A stretch of 8,730 nucleotides of DNA, taken from contig JAGBGW010000088.1 in NCBI GenBank assembly GCA_017935825.1, positions 1-8,730 on the forward strand, written 5' to 3'. Below, in pieces: positions 1 through 6,683 of the stretch. A model generated the notes under the pieces. That model saw nothing but the letters and a program-made list of their open reading frames with translations. It was not told the DNA's origin and ran no database searches. Each line of letters starts with the position of its first letter. Positions within the stretch are counted from its first letter, which is position 1. This DNA comes from Clostridia bacterium. Its GTDB lineage: Bacteria > Bacillota > Clostridia > Christensenellales > Maliibacteriaceae. The position numbers and the translations under genes are program-made.

Positions 1-242
1 GTGTCAACGCCCTTTTTCTGCAGAAGCGTTACCAGACGGTCTCCGAGGAAATCCTGACCCAGCGTACCCACGGGACGGACGGTTTCGCCCAAAATCGCAA
101 GGTCGATGGATGCATTGTTTGCATCGCCGCCGCCTGCGATCTCAAAGGAGTTCAAGACCGTTCTGCCGTTTTCAAAATCCGAAGGGTTGATGTCCTTCAT
201 TGCGATGTCGCAAAGAACGGGACCGATACAAAGAAAATTCAT
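1..242 (-). CDS. PfkB-family carbohydrate kinase D, N-terminal part only (runs off the left edge)
   Basis: The 80 complete codons visible begin MNFLCIGPVLCD and end at KKGVD. They contain the N-terminal glycine-rich PfkB/ribokinase signature, GGGDANNAS at about residues 37-45, followed by LGE and VGTLGQDFLGD, which form the sugar-binding half of the fold. The catalytic C-terminal half (GAGD motif) lies outside the window. The start is ATG at 240-242, with GGAGG at 253-257, ten bases upstream. The gene follows kinase C after 19 bases, so the two are probably co-transcribed. About half of the visible residues match the same stretch of kinase C, which suggests a recent tandem duplication. The family phosphorylates sugars, nucleosides or related alcohols with ATP in the cytoplasm; the substrate cannot be told from this fragment. 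Confidence 0.88.
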   Translation of the reverse strand, partial: MNFLCIGPVLCDIAMKDINPSDFENGRTVLNSFEIAGGGDANNASIDLAILGETVRPVGTLGQDFLGDRLVTLLQKKGVD

Positions 243-261
243 ACCTTTTTATCCTCCATTT

Positions 262-1215
262 TCAAATCTTCAGTGCGCCGCGTGCGGCAGCATAGGCTTT
301 CAAGGTCTCAAAATCGCGCATGCCTGCGGTGCAGCCCAGGGTGGACAGCACATGTGCGGAAGCGGCGGATGCGATGGCGCCGCAGTCCTGCATGCAGTAG
401 CCTCTCTTATAGGCGGAAACGAATGTGGAGGAGAATGCATCGCCTGCACCCACCACATCCACGGGGTCGCCTTCCAGAAGGCTGGGCATGTAGATTTCTT
501 CCTTAAAGTCGGTCAGGTATGCGCCAAGCTCGGATCGCTTAACGCCCAAAATGCTGATGCCGTATTTGCTGAAGAATTCACGGATTTCGCTCATGTCGGT
601 CAGACCTACGGAGCGTTCCAGCTCATAGCTTGAAGGCAGGAACACGTCGCAGTTGTACAGCGCATCCTCGTAAAGATGGAAACAGGGACCGTCAAAGCGA
701 GGGTTGTTTAAGTCCATGGACGTGGTTTTGCCAAGCTTGTGGGCTTTTTCAAACACGCTGGCGGAACCTTCGCCGTCAAAGCCATGCAGGCACATGGCGG
801 CAACCACATGGACATGATCTGCCCATTCGATCAGCTCGTCGGGCACGTCGTCCTTTGCCAAGGTCTCATTGGCGCCCCAGCGCTTTGCTGCCAGCGTGCG
901 TGCGCCAACGCCCGAGATCATCTGTACGGAAATGGTGGTGGGCTCTTCCTTGACGCGAATGACGGAAGAAGTGTCCACCCCCTTTTTGTTCAGTTCACTT
1001 AAAAGATGGTCGCCGATAAAGTCAGCGCCCACGCGGCCCACAAGGCGAACTTCTTCGCCCAAGGTAGCAAAGTCCATGGAGGCATTGTTGCCCTCGCCGC
1101 CGCCGTGAATGGAAAATGTTTCCGAGACCACGGAGCCGCCGCGCAGACCGTCGATCTTTTCCACGGGGCTGAATGCCACATCGCACATGATCCCGCCGAT
1201 ACACAAAACTTTCAT
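262..1215 (-). CDS. PfkB-family carbohydrate kinase C, with a divergent nucleotide-binding loop
   Basis: This is a 317-residue protein of normal PfkB/ribokinase length (about 300-330). The N-terminal signature is at about residues 38-46 (GGGEGNNAS). The C-terminal signature is DVVGAGDAFSSTF at 253-265, with Asp259 as the expected catalytic base. Several usual positions are changed. The NxxE metal/phosphate motif reads S-S-Y-E (195-198). The KxGxxG loop seen in its paralogues reads KRSELG (225-230). The glycine normally found a few residues after the catalytic Asp is Thr. The start ATG at 1213-1215 has AAGGAAG at 1225-1231. It lies 29 bases after the L,D-transpeptidase gene and 19 bases before kinase D. 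An ATP-dependent sugar or nucleoside kinase is expected; the substrate is unknown, and the loop changes leave reduced or altered activity possible. Confidence 0.9.
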   Translation of the reverse strand: MKVLCIGGIMCDVAFSPVEKIDGLRGGSVVSETFSIHGGGEGNNASMDFATLGEEVRLVGRVGADFIGDHLLSELNKKGVDTSSVIRVKEEPTTISVQMISGVGARTLAAKRWGANETLAKDDVPDELIEWADHVHVVAAMCLHGFDGEGSASVFEKAHKLGKTTSMDLNNPRFDGPCFHLYEDALYNCDVFLPSSYELERSVGLTDMSEIREFFSKYGISILGVKRSELGAYLTDFKEEIYMPSLLEGDPVDVVGAGDAFSSTFVSAYKRGYCMQDCGAIASAASAHVLSTLGCTAGMRDFETLKAYAAARGALKI

Positions 1216-1244
1216 TGTCCTGCACTTCCTTGAGAAAAATAGAT

Positions 1245-2099
1245 TCAGTTGGCAGGTCTGGGGGTGGGCATGGGTACTGCCGCATCCTCTTCCTGCGCAA
1301 GATAGGGGTTTCTTTCATCCGGGTCCGTGGGGTCCCAGCGGACGTTCATCGTCATGGGCGGTACGCCTTCGCTGCCGGGCAGGCCTTCGGGCATTGCCGC
1401 ATTGGTGGAAATGACGTAGGTGCCCCGCTCCAGATTTTCATAGATCCACTTGGCATCGCGCACCGTCATGCGGATACAGCCTGCAGAAGCCTTCTGTCCC
1501 AGCTTGGAATAGGCGCTTCGATCGATGGTGGAGGGATTGGTCCATGAATACATCACCGAGTGGAACAGGTAGTTGCCCTGCCACTGGGTCACGTACTGGC
1601 AGTAGATGCCGTGCATGGGCAGCCAGCGCCAGCGATGCTGGATGCGGTAGGTGCCTCGGATGGTATTGTTGCCAAGTCCGGTGGAGACGGTGAACACGTA
1701 GTGGGGCACGGTGTAATGCCCTTGGTCGTCCTTTTCGTAGATGACCACGCGCTGGCTCCCGATATAGATGACTGCCATATAGGGCAGGTCGCTTTCGGGC
1801 ATTGCCACATCGGTGCCTGGCACAAAGCCATCGTAGGGAAGCGGCGCATAAGGGTCAGCCTGCGTGTCCTGCGATTGATTTGCAGCATCCTGCGCAAAGC
1901 TTTCCTGTGCCTCGGTCAGGCTTTGGTTCAGTGCCAGGGAAAGTCCGCTGGAGGAACCGGATACGCTTTGCGCGCCGGATATATCGGATGCATTGTGCAT
2001 CGATTCGGTTGTATGGCTCAGACCTTCGATGGGCAGCAGCAAAAACAAAAGCAGCAATGCCAGCGCCAGCGAAAGCAGGGCACGAAATTTTCGAAACAT
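1245..2099 (-). CDS. L,D-transpeptidase (YkuD domain) with N-terminal membrane anchor or signal peptide
   Basis: This 284-residue protein starts with a short basic segment (MFRKFR) and a hydrophobic stretch at about residues 7-24, an uncleaved anchor or signal peptide; no lipobox cysteine is visible. Residues about 28-90 are a Ser/Gln/Asn-rich linker. The YkuD catalytic domain covers about 107-231, with the conserved His180 (LFHSVMY) and nucleophile Cys208 in S-A-G-C-I-R-M. Most family members have S-H-G-C here, so the residue before Gly is Ala instead of His. A tail with WDPTDPDERNPY follows and ends in Pro-rich residues. The family cross-links peptidoglycan (3-3 bonds) or attaches proteins to the wall outside the membrane. 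The ribosome site is weak: GGGAG lies about 12 bases from the ATG. No better in-frame start keeps the signal. It lies between two sugar-kinase genes, 41 bases after kinase B and 29 before kinase C, so it is probably transcribed with them. Confidence 0.9.
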   Translation of the reverse strand: MFRKFRALLSLALALLLLFLLLPIEGLSHTTESMHNASDISGAQSVSGSSSGLSLALNQSLTEAQESFAQDAANQSQDTQADPYAPLPYDGFVPGTDVAMPESDLPYMAVIYIGSQRVVIYEKDDQGHYTVPHYVFTVSTGLGNNTIRGTYRIQHRWRWLPMHGIYCQYVTQWQGNYLFHSVMYSWTNPSTIDRSAYSKLGQKASAGCIRMTVRDAKWIYENLERGTYVISTNAAMPEGLPGSEGVPPMTMNVRWDPTDPDERNPYLAQEEDAAVPMPTPRPAN

Positions 2100-2140
2100 G
2101 GGTGGTCGTCTCTCCCGGGGGCGTATTTGATCGTTAGGGA

Positions 2141-3121
2141 TTATTCTTTGATGTCGATCTCGTAGCCAAAGCCCTTTGCATACTGCACAAGGGTATGGAT
2201 ATCGGTGGCGCCGTTGTTTGCGCCAAGAGCAGAGATGATATGTGCCGACTGTGCCTGTCCGAGCACTGCCGCATCGCGAAGGCTCATGCCGCGCACGATA
2301 CCTGCAACGAAGGTGGAGCAGAATGCATCACCTGCGCCGGTGGTGTCCACGGGCTGACCGCGGAACAGGGGCTTCATGAAGATATCTTCCTTGTAGTCGG
2401 TGACAAAGATGCCCTCTGCGCCAAGCTTGCAGCCGAAGATCTTGATGCCGGTGTTGCGGAAGAATTCCTTCATCTTCAATACGTCCGTCTCGCCGCCGCA
2501 GTATTCCACTGCCTCATAGTGGCTGGGGAAGAAGATGTCGCAGTGCTTCAACGTTTCACGGATGCGCTCAAACCATCTTCCCGTAGGGTCCCAGCCCGTA
2601 TCCATGGAGGTGGTGACACCAAGCTCATGGGCGCGGCGGAACAGTACGTCCAGCTCGTCGTCCATGGAGCCCAAAGAGTTGCAGCTTGCCGCGTGGATAT
2701 GACGGGTAGATGCGATCAATTCATCGGGAATGTCCTTGTTATACAGAGGCAGCATGTTTTCTTCCACATTGATGGCGAAATGACGTTCGCCGTCTTTTTG
2801 TACCAGAACGTAGCTGACACAGGAGTGGAAGTCGTCACGCAGCTGAATGGCGGAGGTGTCAACGCCCTTTCTTTCGAGGTCGGCATAAACGCTCTTGCCC
2901 CAGGGGTCGGTGCCAAGCACGGTCAGGAAGCCTGCCTTCATGCCAAGACGGGTCAGGTCAACGGTTGCGTTTAATGCATCGCCGCCTGTGGTGGAGGTGA
3001 TATCGTCGATGACCACATATTCCTGGCTCATCATATCGGTGGGTACATGCTGTACCACCACGTCGTAGCAGCCGACGCCAAGGCACAGAATATCAAATTT
3101 CTTTTCTACATGCTTTTCCAT
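2141..3121 (-). CDS. PfkB-family carbohydrate kinase B
   Basis: This is a 326-residue ribokinase-fold protein of full length. The N-terminal signature TTGGDALNAT lies at about 44-53, and the C-terminal signature DTTGAGDAFCSTF at 259-271, with catalytic Asp265. The nucleotide loop KLGAEG (about 232-237) is canonical, but the NxxE motif is S-H-Y-E (200-203), as in kinase C. A DTGWDPTGRW stretch (174-183) lies in the central sheet. The GGDAxN form of the first motif recalls uncharacterised YdjH-type kinases (from memory, not searched). The start ATG at 3119-3121 has an excellent AGGAGGT at 3129-3135 with 7-base spacing. It begins 17 bases after kinase A ends. Phosphorylation of a sugar or sugar-like metabolite with ATP is the expected reaction; the substrate cannot be assigned. 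The C-terminal half is clearly similar to kinase C. Confidence 0.92.
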   Translation of the reverse strand: MEKHVEKKFDILCLGVGCYDVVVQHVPTDMMSQEYVVIDDITSTTGGDALNATVDLTRLGMKAGFLTVLGTDPWGKSVYADLERKGVDTSAIQLRDDFHSCVSYVLVQKDGERHFAINVEENMLPLYNKDIPDELIASTRHIHAASCNSLGSMDDELDVLFRRAHELGVTTSMDTGWDPTGRWFERIRETLKHCDIFFPSHYEAVEYCGGETDVLKMKEFFRNTGIKIFGCKLGAEGIFVTDYKEDIFMKPLFRGQPVDTTGAGDAFCSTFVAGIVRGMSLRDAAVLGQAQSAHIISALGANNGATDIHTLVQYAKGFGYEIDIKE

Positions 3122-3138
3122 AATCGCTACCTCCTCTG

Positions 3139-4107
3139 TTACAGTGCGGCGGCACGCTCTCGTGCCATGGCAAGAACATCTTCAAAGGCAAAGCCCCAGT
3201 TGGATGCGCCCTTGTTGTTGAGGCAAAGTGCGGAGCATGCGCTGCCCACCATGATGCACTCGTCAAGGGAAAGCCCTGCAAGCTGGGATGCAATGAATCC
3301 GGAGTTGAAGGAGTCGCCTGCGCCCGTGGTATCGATGACTTCCTCGGGACGGGTCAGTGTGGGGTAGTGTGCATTCAAATCTTTGAAATCGGTGACGTAG
3401 ACACCGCGTGCCCCCAGCTTCAAAATAAGCAGCCCGGGTGCGCAGACGGAAAGCTTCTTTGCAGCTTCTTCTTCATCGCGGGTGCCTGTCAGGGTATACA
3501 TCTCGTTTTCGTTCATGGTGAACATGTCGCAGTAGGGCATCATGGGTGCGATCTTATCGTACTGGATGGGTTTGCCGCCGCCTGCGGAAATGTCGGCGGA
3601 GATGGTAAGACCCTTTGCCTTTGCACGCTTCAAAAGGTCGATGGCAGGTTCGCCGAAGAATTTTTGAAGGTTAACGAAGCTGCCGATGTGCATGTGACGT
3701 GCGCAGGAAAGCATTTCGTCGGTGACCTGGGTGGGTTCAAGGGTCCTGTTGCCGCCCCAGAAGGATGCGGAGTGCTTTTGACCTTCCGGGTCGAAGAAAA
3801 ACAGGCTGGTTGCGCTGCCCGAGGTGCTGGTGTGATAGATATACGACGTATCTACGCCCACGGCCTCCAGTGTGCTGCAACCGAAATCGCCGAAGACATC
3901 ATTTGTTACGTTGGCGCAAAGATGCACATTTACGCCCATCATGGCAAGGTTGCTTGCCACATTGGCAGCATCGCCGCCCACGCGCATTTCCACATCGCGG
4001 GCGATGGTGGTGTCCATTACCATCAGGTTGTGGGGAATGTTCTTAAAATAAATGTCGCAGTTGAGCATGCCCACACAAAGCACTGCATTTGGAAGTTTGT
4101 TCTCCAT
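3139..4107 (-). CDS. PfkB-family carbohydrate kinase A, with canonical active-site motifs
   Basis: This is a 322-residue ribokinase-family protein. It carries GGDAANVASNL (about 44-54), FWGGNRTL (about 116-123), the metal/phosphate motif N-E-N-E (199-202), the loop KLGARG (230-235) and DTTGAGDSFNSGF (259-271) with catalytic Asp265. Of the three full-length kinases here it is the only one that keeps every standard PfkB motif, and it is also the most divergent of the array. An in-frame ATG 42 bases upstream exists, but the ATG at 4105-4107 is chosen because GGAGG at 4116-4120 lies exactly 8 bases before it, and family homology begins just after it. The gene follows the helicase-loader gene after 61 bases, the longest gap in the unit, with no clear terminator. 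The substrate is unknown; ribose, fructose-like sugars or nucleosides are all possible for the family. Confidence 0.92.
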   Translation of the reverse strand: MENKLPNAVLCVGMLNCDIYFKNIPHNLMVMDTTIARDVEMRVGGDAANVASNLAMMGVNVHLCANVTNDVFGDFGCSTLEAVGVDTSYIYHTSTSGSATSLFFFDPEGQKHSASFWGGNRTLEPTQVTDEMLSCARHMHIGSFVNLQKFFGEPAIDLLKRAKAKGLTISADISAGGGKPIQYDKIAPMMPYCDMFTMNENEMYTLTGTRDEEEAAKKLSVCAPGLLILKLGARGVYVTDFKDLNAHYPTLTRPEEVIDTTGAGDSFNSGFIASQLAGLSLDECIMVGSACSALCLNNKGASNWGFAFEDVLAMARERAAAL

Positions 4108-4115
4108 ATCGAATT

Positions 4116-4120
4116 CCTCC
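4116..4120 (-). promoter_or_regulatory. Ribosome binding site that fixes the start of kinase A
   Basis: GGAGG on the minus strand lies 8 bases before the ATG at 4105-4107. The longer in-frame reading from 4149 would place this site inside the coding sequence, and there is no comparable site before that ATG. The shorter start is therefore preferred. Confidence 0.8.
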
Positions 4121-4168
4121 GAAGTTGAAGTAATGTATTGTTGCCGCATTCCAAGCGGTCGGGGTTCA

Positions 4169-5161
4169 TTATTTCATGTGGCGCACATCGCTGCCGTAAA
4201 GGCGGAGAATCGTTGCGTTGTCTGCCATAAGACGGGATGTGATGCGTTCACCGTAGCGGTCGCGCATGGATGTGTTCAAAAGATTGGAACACACAAGCAC
4301 GGGGCGCTTTGCGATACCGCGTTCGTTCAGAAGAGAAAACAGGCTCTCAAGATTGATGTTCTTTCGGATGGGTTCGGAACCTAAATCATCGATGACCAGA
4401 AGGTCGCAGGAAAGAAGCGCCTGTTCCATCTCCACATCGTGGCTTTCACCAAGATAGGCGCCGCGCATCAGGTTGGAAAGGTTGTATGCCGTAACAAAGC
4501 ATACGGAAAAACCTTTTTCTGCCACCTTGTTTGCAATGCAGTGGGCAAGGTAGGTCTTGCCAAGACCGCTGTCACCCACAAGCACCATATTGCCGGCCTT
4601 CTTGCGCTCGAAGTTTTCAGCGTAATTTTTGCAGATTTCAAGAACCTTTTCCATCAGTGCATGCTGAGAATACTTCTCATTGGGTACAGGGTCAGGCTGG
4701 GCAGGAAAACGGGAAAGATCAAATGCCTCAAAGGTGATGGCAGGATCGGGTCTGTATTCGGGTGCAACAAGTGCAAGTGCGGCCGCAAGCTGCTTTAGGC
4801 AGATGCACATTTTACGGTTGCCGTCTTCGGTTGCAATATAGCCGGTATCCTCGCATGCAGGGCAATCCCAACGGGGGGAAAGGGATGCAGGGTCCACGCC
4901 GAGGGCACGGATGGCATCTTCGTGTGCCTTGCGGATTTGCGCGATGCGCTTTTTGGAAAAATCTTCCAGCGCATCGGCGGAAAGTTCGCCTTTGCGCATG
5001 GCAACAAAGCCCTCTCTTGTGACGGCGGCGATATCTTTTTGCAGCGTGTCAAGCTGGGGATGTGCGGCGTAGAAAGCATCGCTTCTTGCTCTTGCTTCTG
5101 CGATTTTTTCTGTGCGGTTGATATCCATCTGCCGCAGTGCGCGGCGATAATATTCGGACAT
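4169..5161 (-). CDS. DnaC/DnaI-like AAA+ helicase loader (primosome ATPase) with N-terminal zinc cluster
   Basis: This 330-residue protein has the layout of Firmicutes helicase loaders. An N-terminal helical region (about 1-95) precedes a probable zinc-binding cluster with CPAC at 100-103 and CIC at 119-121. The AAA+ ATPase domain follows from about 185 to the end. Walker A is GDSGLGKT (196-203), Walker B is LLVIDD (254-259), a sensor-1-like CSNL lies at 291-294, and RYGERITSRL (302-311) supplies the likely arginine finger. The family binds the replicative helicase and loads it onto DNA with ATP hydrolysis, in the cytoplasm. It follows the DnaD-like gene after 31 bases, a pairing that mirrors the dnaB/dnaI pair of Bacillus, so the two should act in one primosome. 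IstB transposition helpers share this ATPase, but no transposase is near and the zinc cluster argues for the loader. Confidence 0.9.
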   Translation of the reverse strand: MSEYYRRALRQMDINRTEKIAEARARSDAFYAAHPQLDTLQKDIAAVTREGFVAMRKGELSADALEDFSKKRIAQIRKAHEDAIRALGVDPASLSPRWDCPACEDTGYIATEDGNRKMCICLKQLAAALALVAPEYRPDPAITFEAFDLSRFPAQPDPVPNEKYSQHALMEKVLEICKNYAENFERKKAGNMVLVGDSGLGKTYLAHCIANKVAEKGFSVCFVTAYNLSNLMRGAYLGESHDVEMEQALLSCDLLVIDDLGSEPIRKNINLESLFSLLNERGIAKRPVLVCSNLLNTSMRDRYGERITSRLMADNATILRLYGSDVRHMK

Positions 5162-5169
5162 GTGCATGC

Positions 5170-5174
5170 CCTCC
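5170..5174 (-). promoter_or_regulatory. Ribosome binding site that decides the start of the helicase loader
   Basis: Two in-frame ATGs lie two codons apart, at 5165-5167 and 5159-5161. GGAGG here is only 2 bases before the first but 8 bases before the second, so the protein should begin MSEYYRR and not MHMSEYY. Confidence 0.82.
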
Positions 5175-5192
5175 GTTTATATAAAGTGTAAA

Positions 5193-6653
5193 TTACAAAT
5201 CCATGTAAAGGTCTTCCAGTGAATTATCCCGCTGGCTGTAGTTCAGCGCAGGATTCTGCTGCTGGGGAGCCTGCATACGGGGAATCTGCTGCGTGTGCAT
5301 CATGCGGGCAAGACCCTTTGCATGCTCCACGGTCTGCACGCCATGCTCCTGCCAGGACTGCAGAAGGTTGTGCAGTGCGCGCACGCGGTCGTACTGTACG
5401 CCGCTTTGCACGATGGAATCTGCACCGAAGACGATGACGTCCAGGGGCAGCTGCCACTGACGGGTCCAGATATCAAAGGTCTGGCGCATTGCCTCGTTGG
5501 GTGCATATTCAAGGCCAAGATGGTGCAGCACATGTGCCGCATCGTCGTTGACGCGAAGTTTCTGGGTCAGGTGGGTGTGGATGTCCTCCACCGACAGAAG
5601 GCCTGCTTCGTGCCATGCGCGAAGGTGGGTCTCGATGGAATCCAGCGTCTTCTGATTCTTCCGTGCAGCCTGTTGTGCGGCGATGGTGAATACGGGCATG
5701 TCATAGCCGTATTTGACCCGCCAGTCGTCCATGCACTGCATCAGCGTGGGGGATGCCGCACCCTTGACACCCAAAATGTTCTGGATGGTCAGGGCATTGC
5801 GGCGGCGCTGCTCTCTCACCTGCAGGAAGGACTGAATTTCTTCCGCGGTAAAGACGTTGTTTTCCACAAAGGAAGAAAGGATGGTGTCCACATATTTCAT
5901 TGTGGGGGTCTGGGCACCTGCGGACTGGCGGCAGGCAAGTTCGATCGCCGCATAGTCAAAGCCCCATTCCTGGGTCCACTTTCTGTAAAGTTCCAGCTCG
6001 GGATCGGTGGCGGAGCGCTTGCGGATGCCAAGGGATGCAAGGATGGCGTTGACGTCGCGCACCTGTGCGGAGCGCTCCTGCAGATGCATCTGGATGTCAC
6101 CCGGCTGGGTCAGACCTTCCTGTGCCCAGTTGTGGGCGACCGCATCCATGTAGGCAAGGGCAACTTCCTTGCCGTGCATGCGGATGCAGTATTCAAGCAG
6201 CAGGATTACGCTTTGCATGGAAAAGCCCAGTGCATCCATCCATTCGTGCATGGCGTCAAGCTCACGGGGCGTGATCTGGCGCGGCGCAAACAGCGCGTTG
6301 ATGCGGCTGTTGATCTCGCGGAAGCGATCCCCGGGTACAAGCGCATTTTGCATATCCGCTGCGGCGGCACAGTAAAATACTTCCGGCGCACCGGAAATAT
6401 TCTGGATGCGCACAAGACCCTGCTGCTGCCAGTAGAAAAATGCATTTCGTACCTGATCTTCGGCAAGATCCAATGCCTGCGCGATACCGGTGAGATCTTC
6501 ATCGTTTTGGGCATCGCAGCAAAGCGAAAGTCCGTACAGATAGACCTTCACATAGTCGCCCGGGGCATGGGGCATATATTGACGGATAAAGCGCGTCTGC
6601 ACCACAGTGGTGCCAAAGCCCGCGCTGTCCGGTTGGAATTTACAAAGGGACAT
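5193..6653 (-). CDS. DnaD/DnaB-like replication initiation protein with four tandem DnaD repeats
   Basis: This is a 486-residue protein. Residues about 14-85 look like the winged-helix domain of DnaD-type proteins (DLTGIAQALDL, then FFYWQQQGLVRI). Four copies of the DnaD C-terminal repeat (Pfam DnaB_2 type) follow at about 127-191, 216-277, 301-362 and 386-448. They are spaced 85-89 residues apart, each with an acidic/aromatic opening helix and an ending like NWAQEGL or AWHEAGL; short helices such as NAILASLGI and VLHHLGL link them. Copy 1 keeps the YxxxIxxxW-type motif as YMDAVAHNW; the others are degenerate. The end, NYSQRD then LEDLYMDL, is the usual DnaD-type tail. The start at 6651-6653 is chosen over an ATG at 6681-6683, which has no ribosome site and would lie only about 16 bases from the predicted transcript start. 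Known relatives remodel DNA and help load the helicase; this one heads the operon containing the loader. Confidence 0.88.
   Translation of the reverse strand: MSLCKFQPDSAGFGTTVVQTRFIRQYMPHAPGDYVKVYLYGLSLCCDAQNDEDLTGIAQALDLAEDQVRNAFFYWQQQGLVRIQNISGAPEVFYCAAAADMQNALVPGDRFREINSRINALFAPRQITPRELDAMHEWMDALGFSMQSVILLLEYCIRMHGKEVALAYMDAVAHNWAQEGLTQPGDIQMHLQERSAQVRDVNAILASLGIRKRSATDPELELYRKWTQEWGFDYAAIELACRQSAGAQTPTMKYVDTILSSFVENNVFTAEEIQSFLQVREQRRRNALTIQNILGVKGAASPTLMQCMDDWRVKYGYDMPVFTIAAQQAARKNQKTLDSIETHLRAWHEAGLLSVEDIHTHLTQKLRVNDDAAHVLHHLGLEYAPNEAMRQTFDIWTRQWQLPLDVIVFGADSIVQSGVQYDRVRALHNLLQSWQEHGVQTVEHAKGLARMMHTQQIPRMQAPQQQNPALNYSQRDNSLEDLYMDL
5310..6275 (-). repeat. Four protein-level tandem DnaD-type repeats within the DnaD-like gene
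   Basis: The repeats occupy about 6081-6275, 5823-6008, 5568-5753 and 5310-5498. Alignment by eye rests on a Trp in the first helix (HEW, RKW, DDW, DIW), a following aromatic or Leu-rich turn, and a closing W/F-x-x-x-x-(V/L) element: NWAQEGL, SFVENNV, AWHEAGL, SWQEHGV. DNA identity between copies is not obvious, so the duplication is old. Confidence 0.75.
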
Positions 6654-6661
6654 GATAAGTG

Positions 6662-6665
6662 CTCC
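6662..6665 (-). promoter_or_regulatory. Ribosome binding site for the DnaD-like gene
   Basis: GGAG on the minus strand lies 8 bases before the ATG at 6651-6653. The alternative ATG ten codons upstream has only AT-rich sequence before it, so this site sets the start. Confidence 0.7.
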
Positions 6666-6683
6666 GTTTCCGTATATTGACAT

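Noticed and set aside
239..259. A six-codon micro-ORF on the minus strand just before kinase D, whose TGA overlaps the kinase ATG
   Set aside because: Its ATG overlaps the GGAGG site that kinase D needs and has no ribosome site of its own; this is most simply chance.
2195..4128. Plus-strand open frames of about 250 codons opposite kinases A and B (2195-2974 and 3367-4128)
   Set aside because: Compositionally odd antisense shadows of two well-supported kinases.
4108..4149. 14-residue N-terminal extension of kinase A from the ATG at 4147-4149
   Set aside because: It lacks a ribosome site, runs through the GGAGG that serves the downstream ATG, and adds residues outside the family fold.
4108..4168. 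Possible terminator in the longest operon gap (CCGC and GCGG arms around a 7-base loop)
   Set aside because: A 4-base stem with no T run is too weak to call as an intrinsic terminator.
5295..6680. A 461-codon open frame on the plus strand opposite the DnaD-like gene
   Set aside because: No ribosome site and no family motifs; the opposite strand encodes a convincing DnaD-repeat protein.
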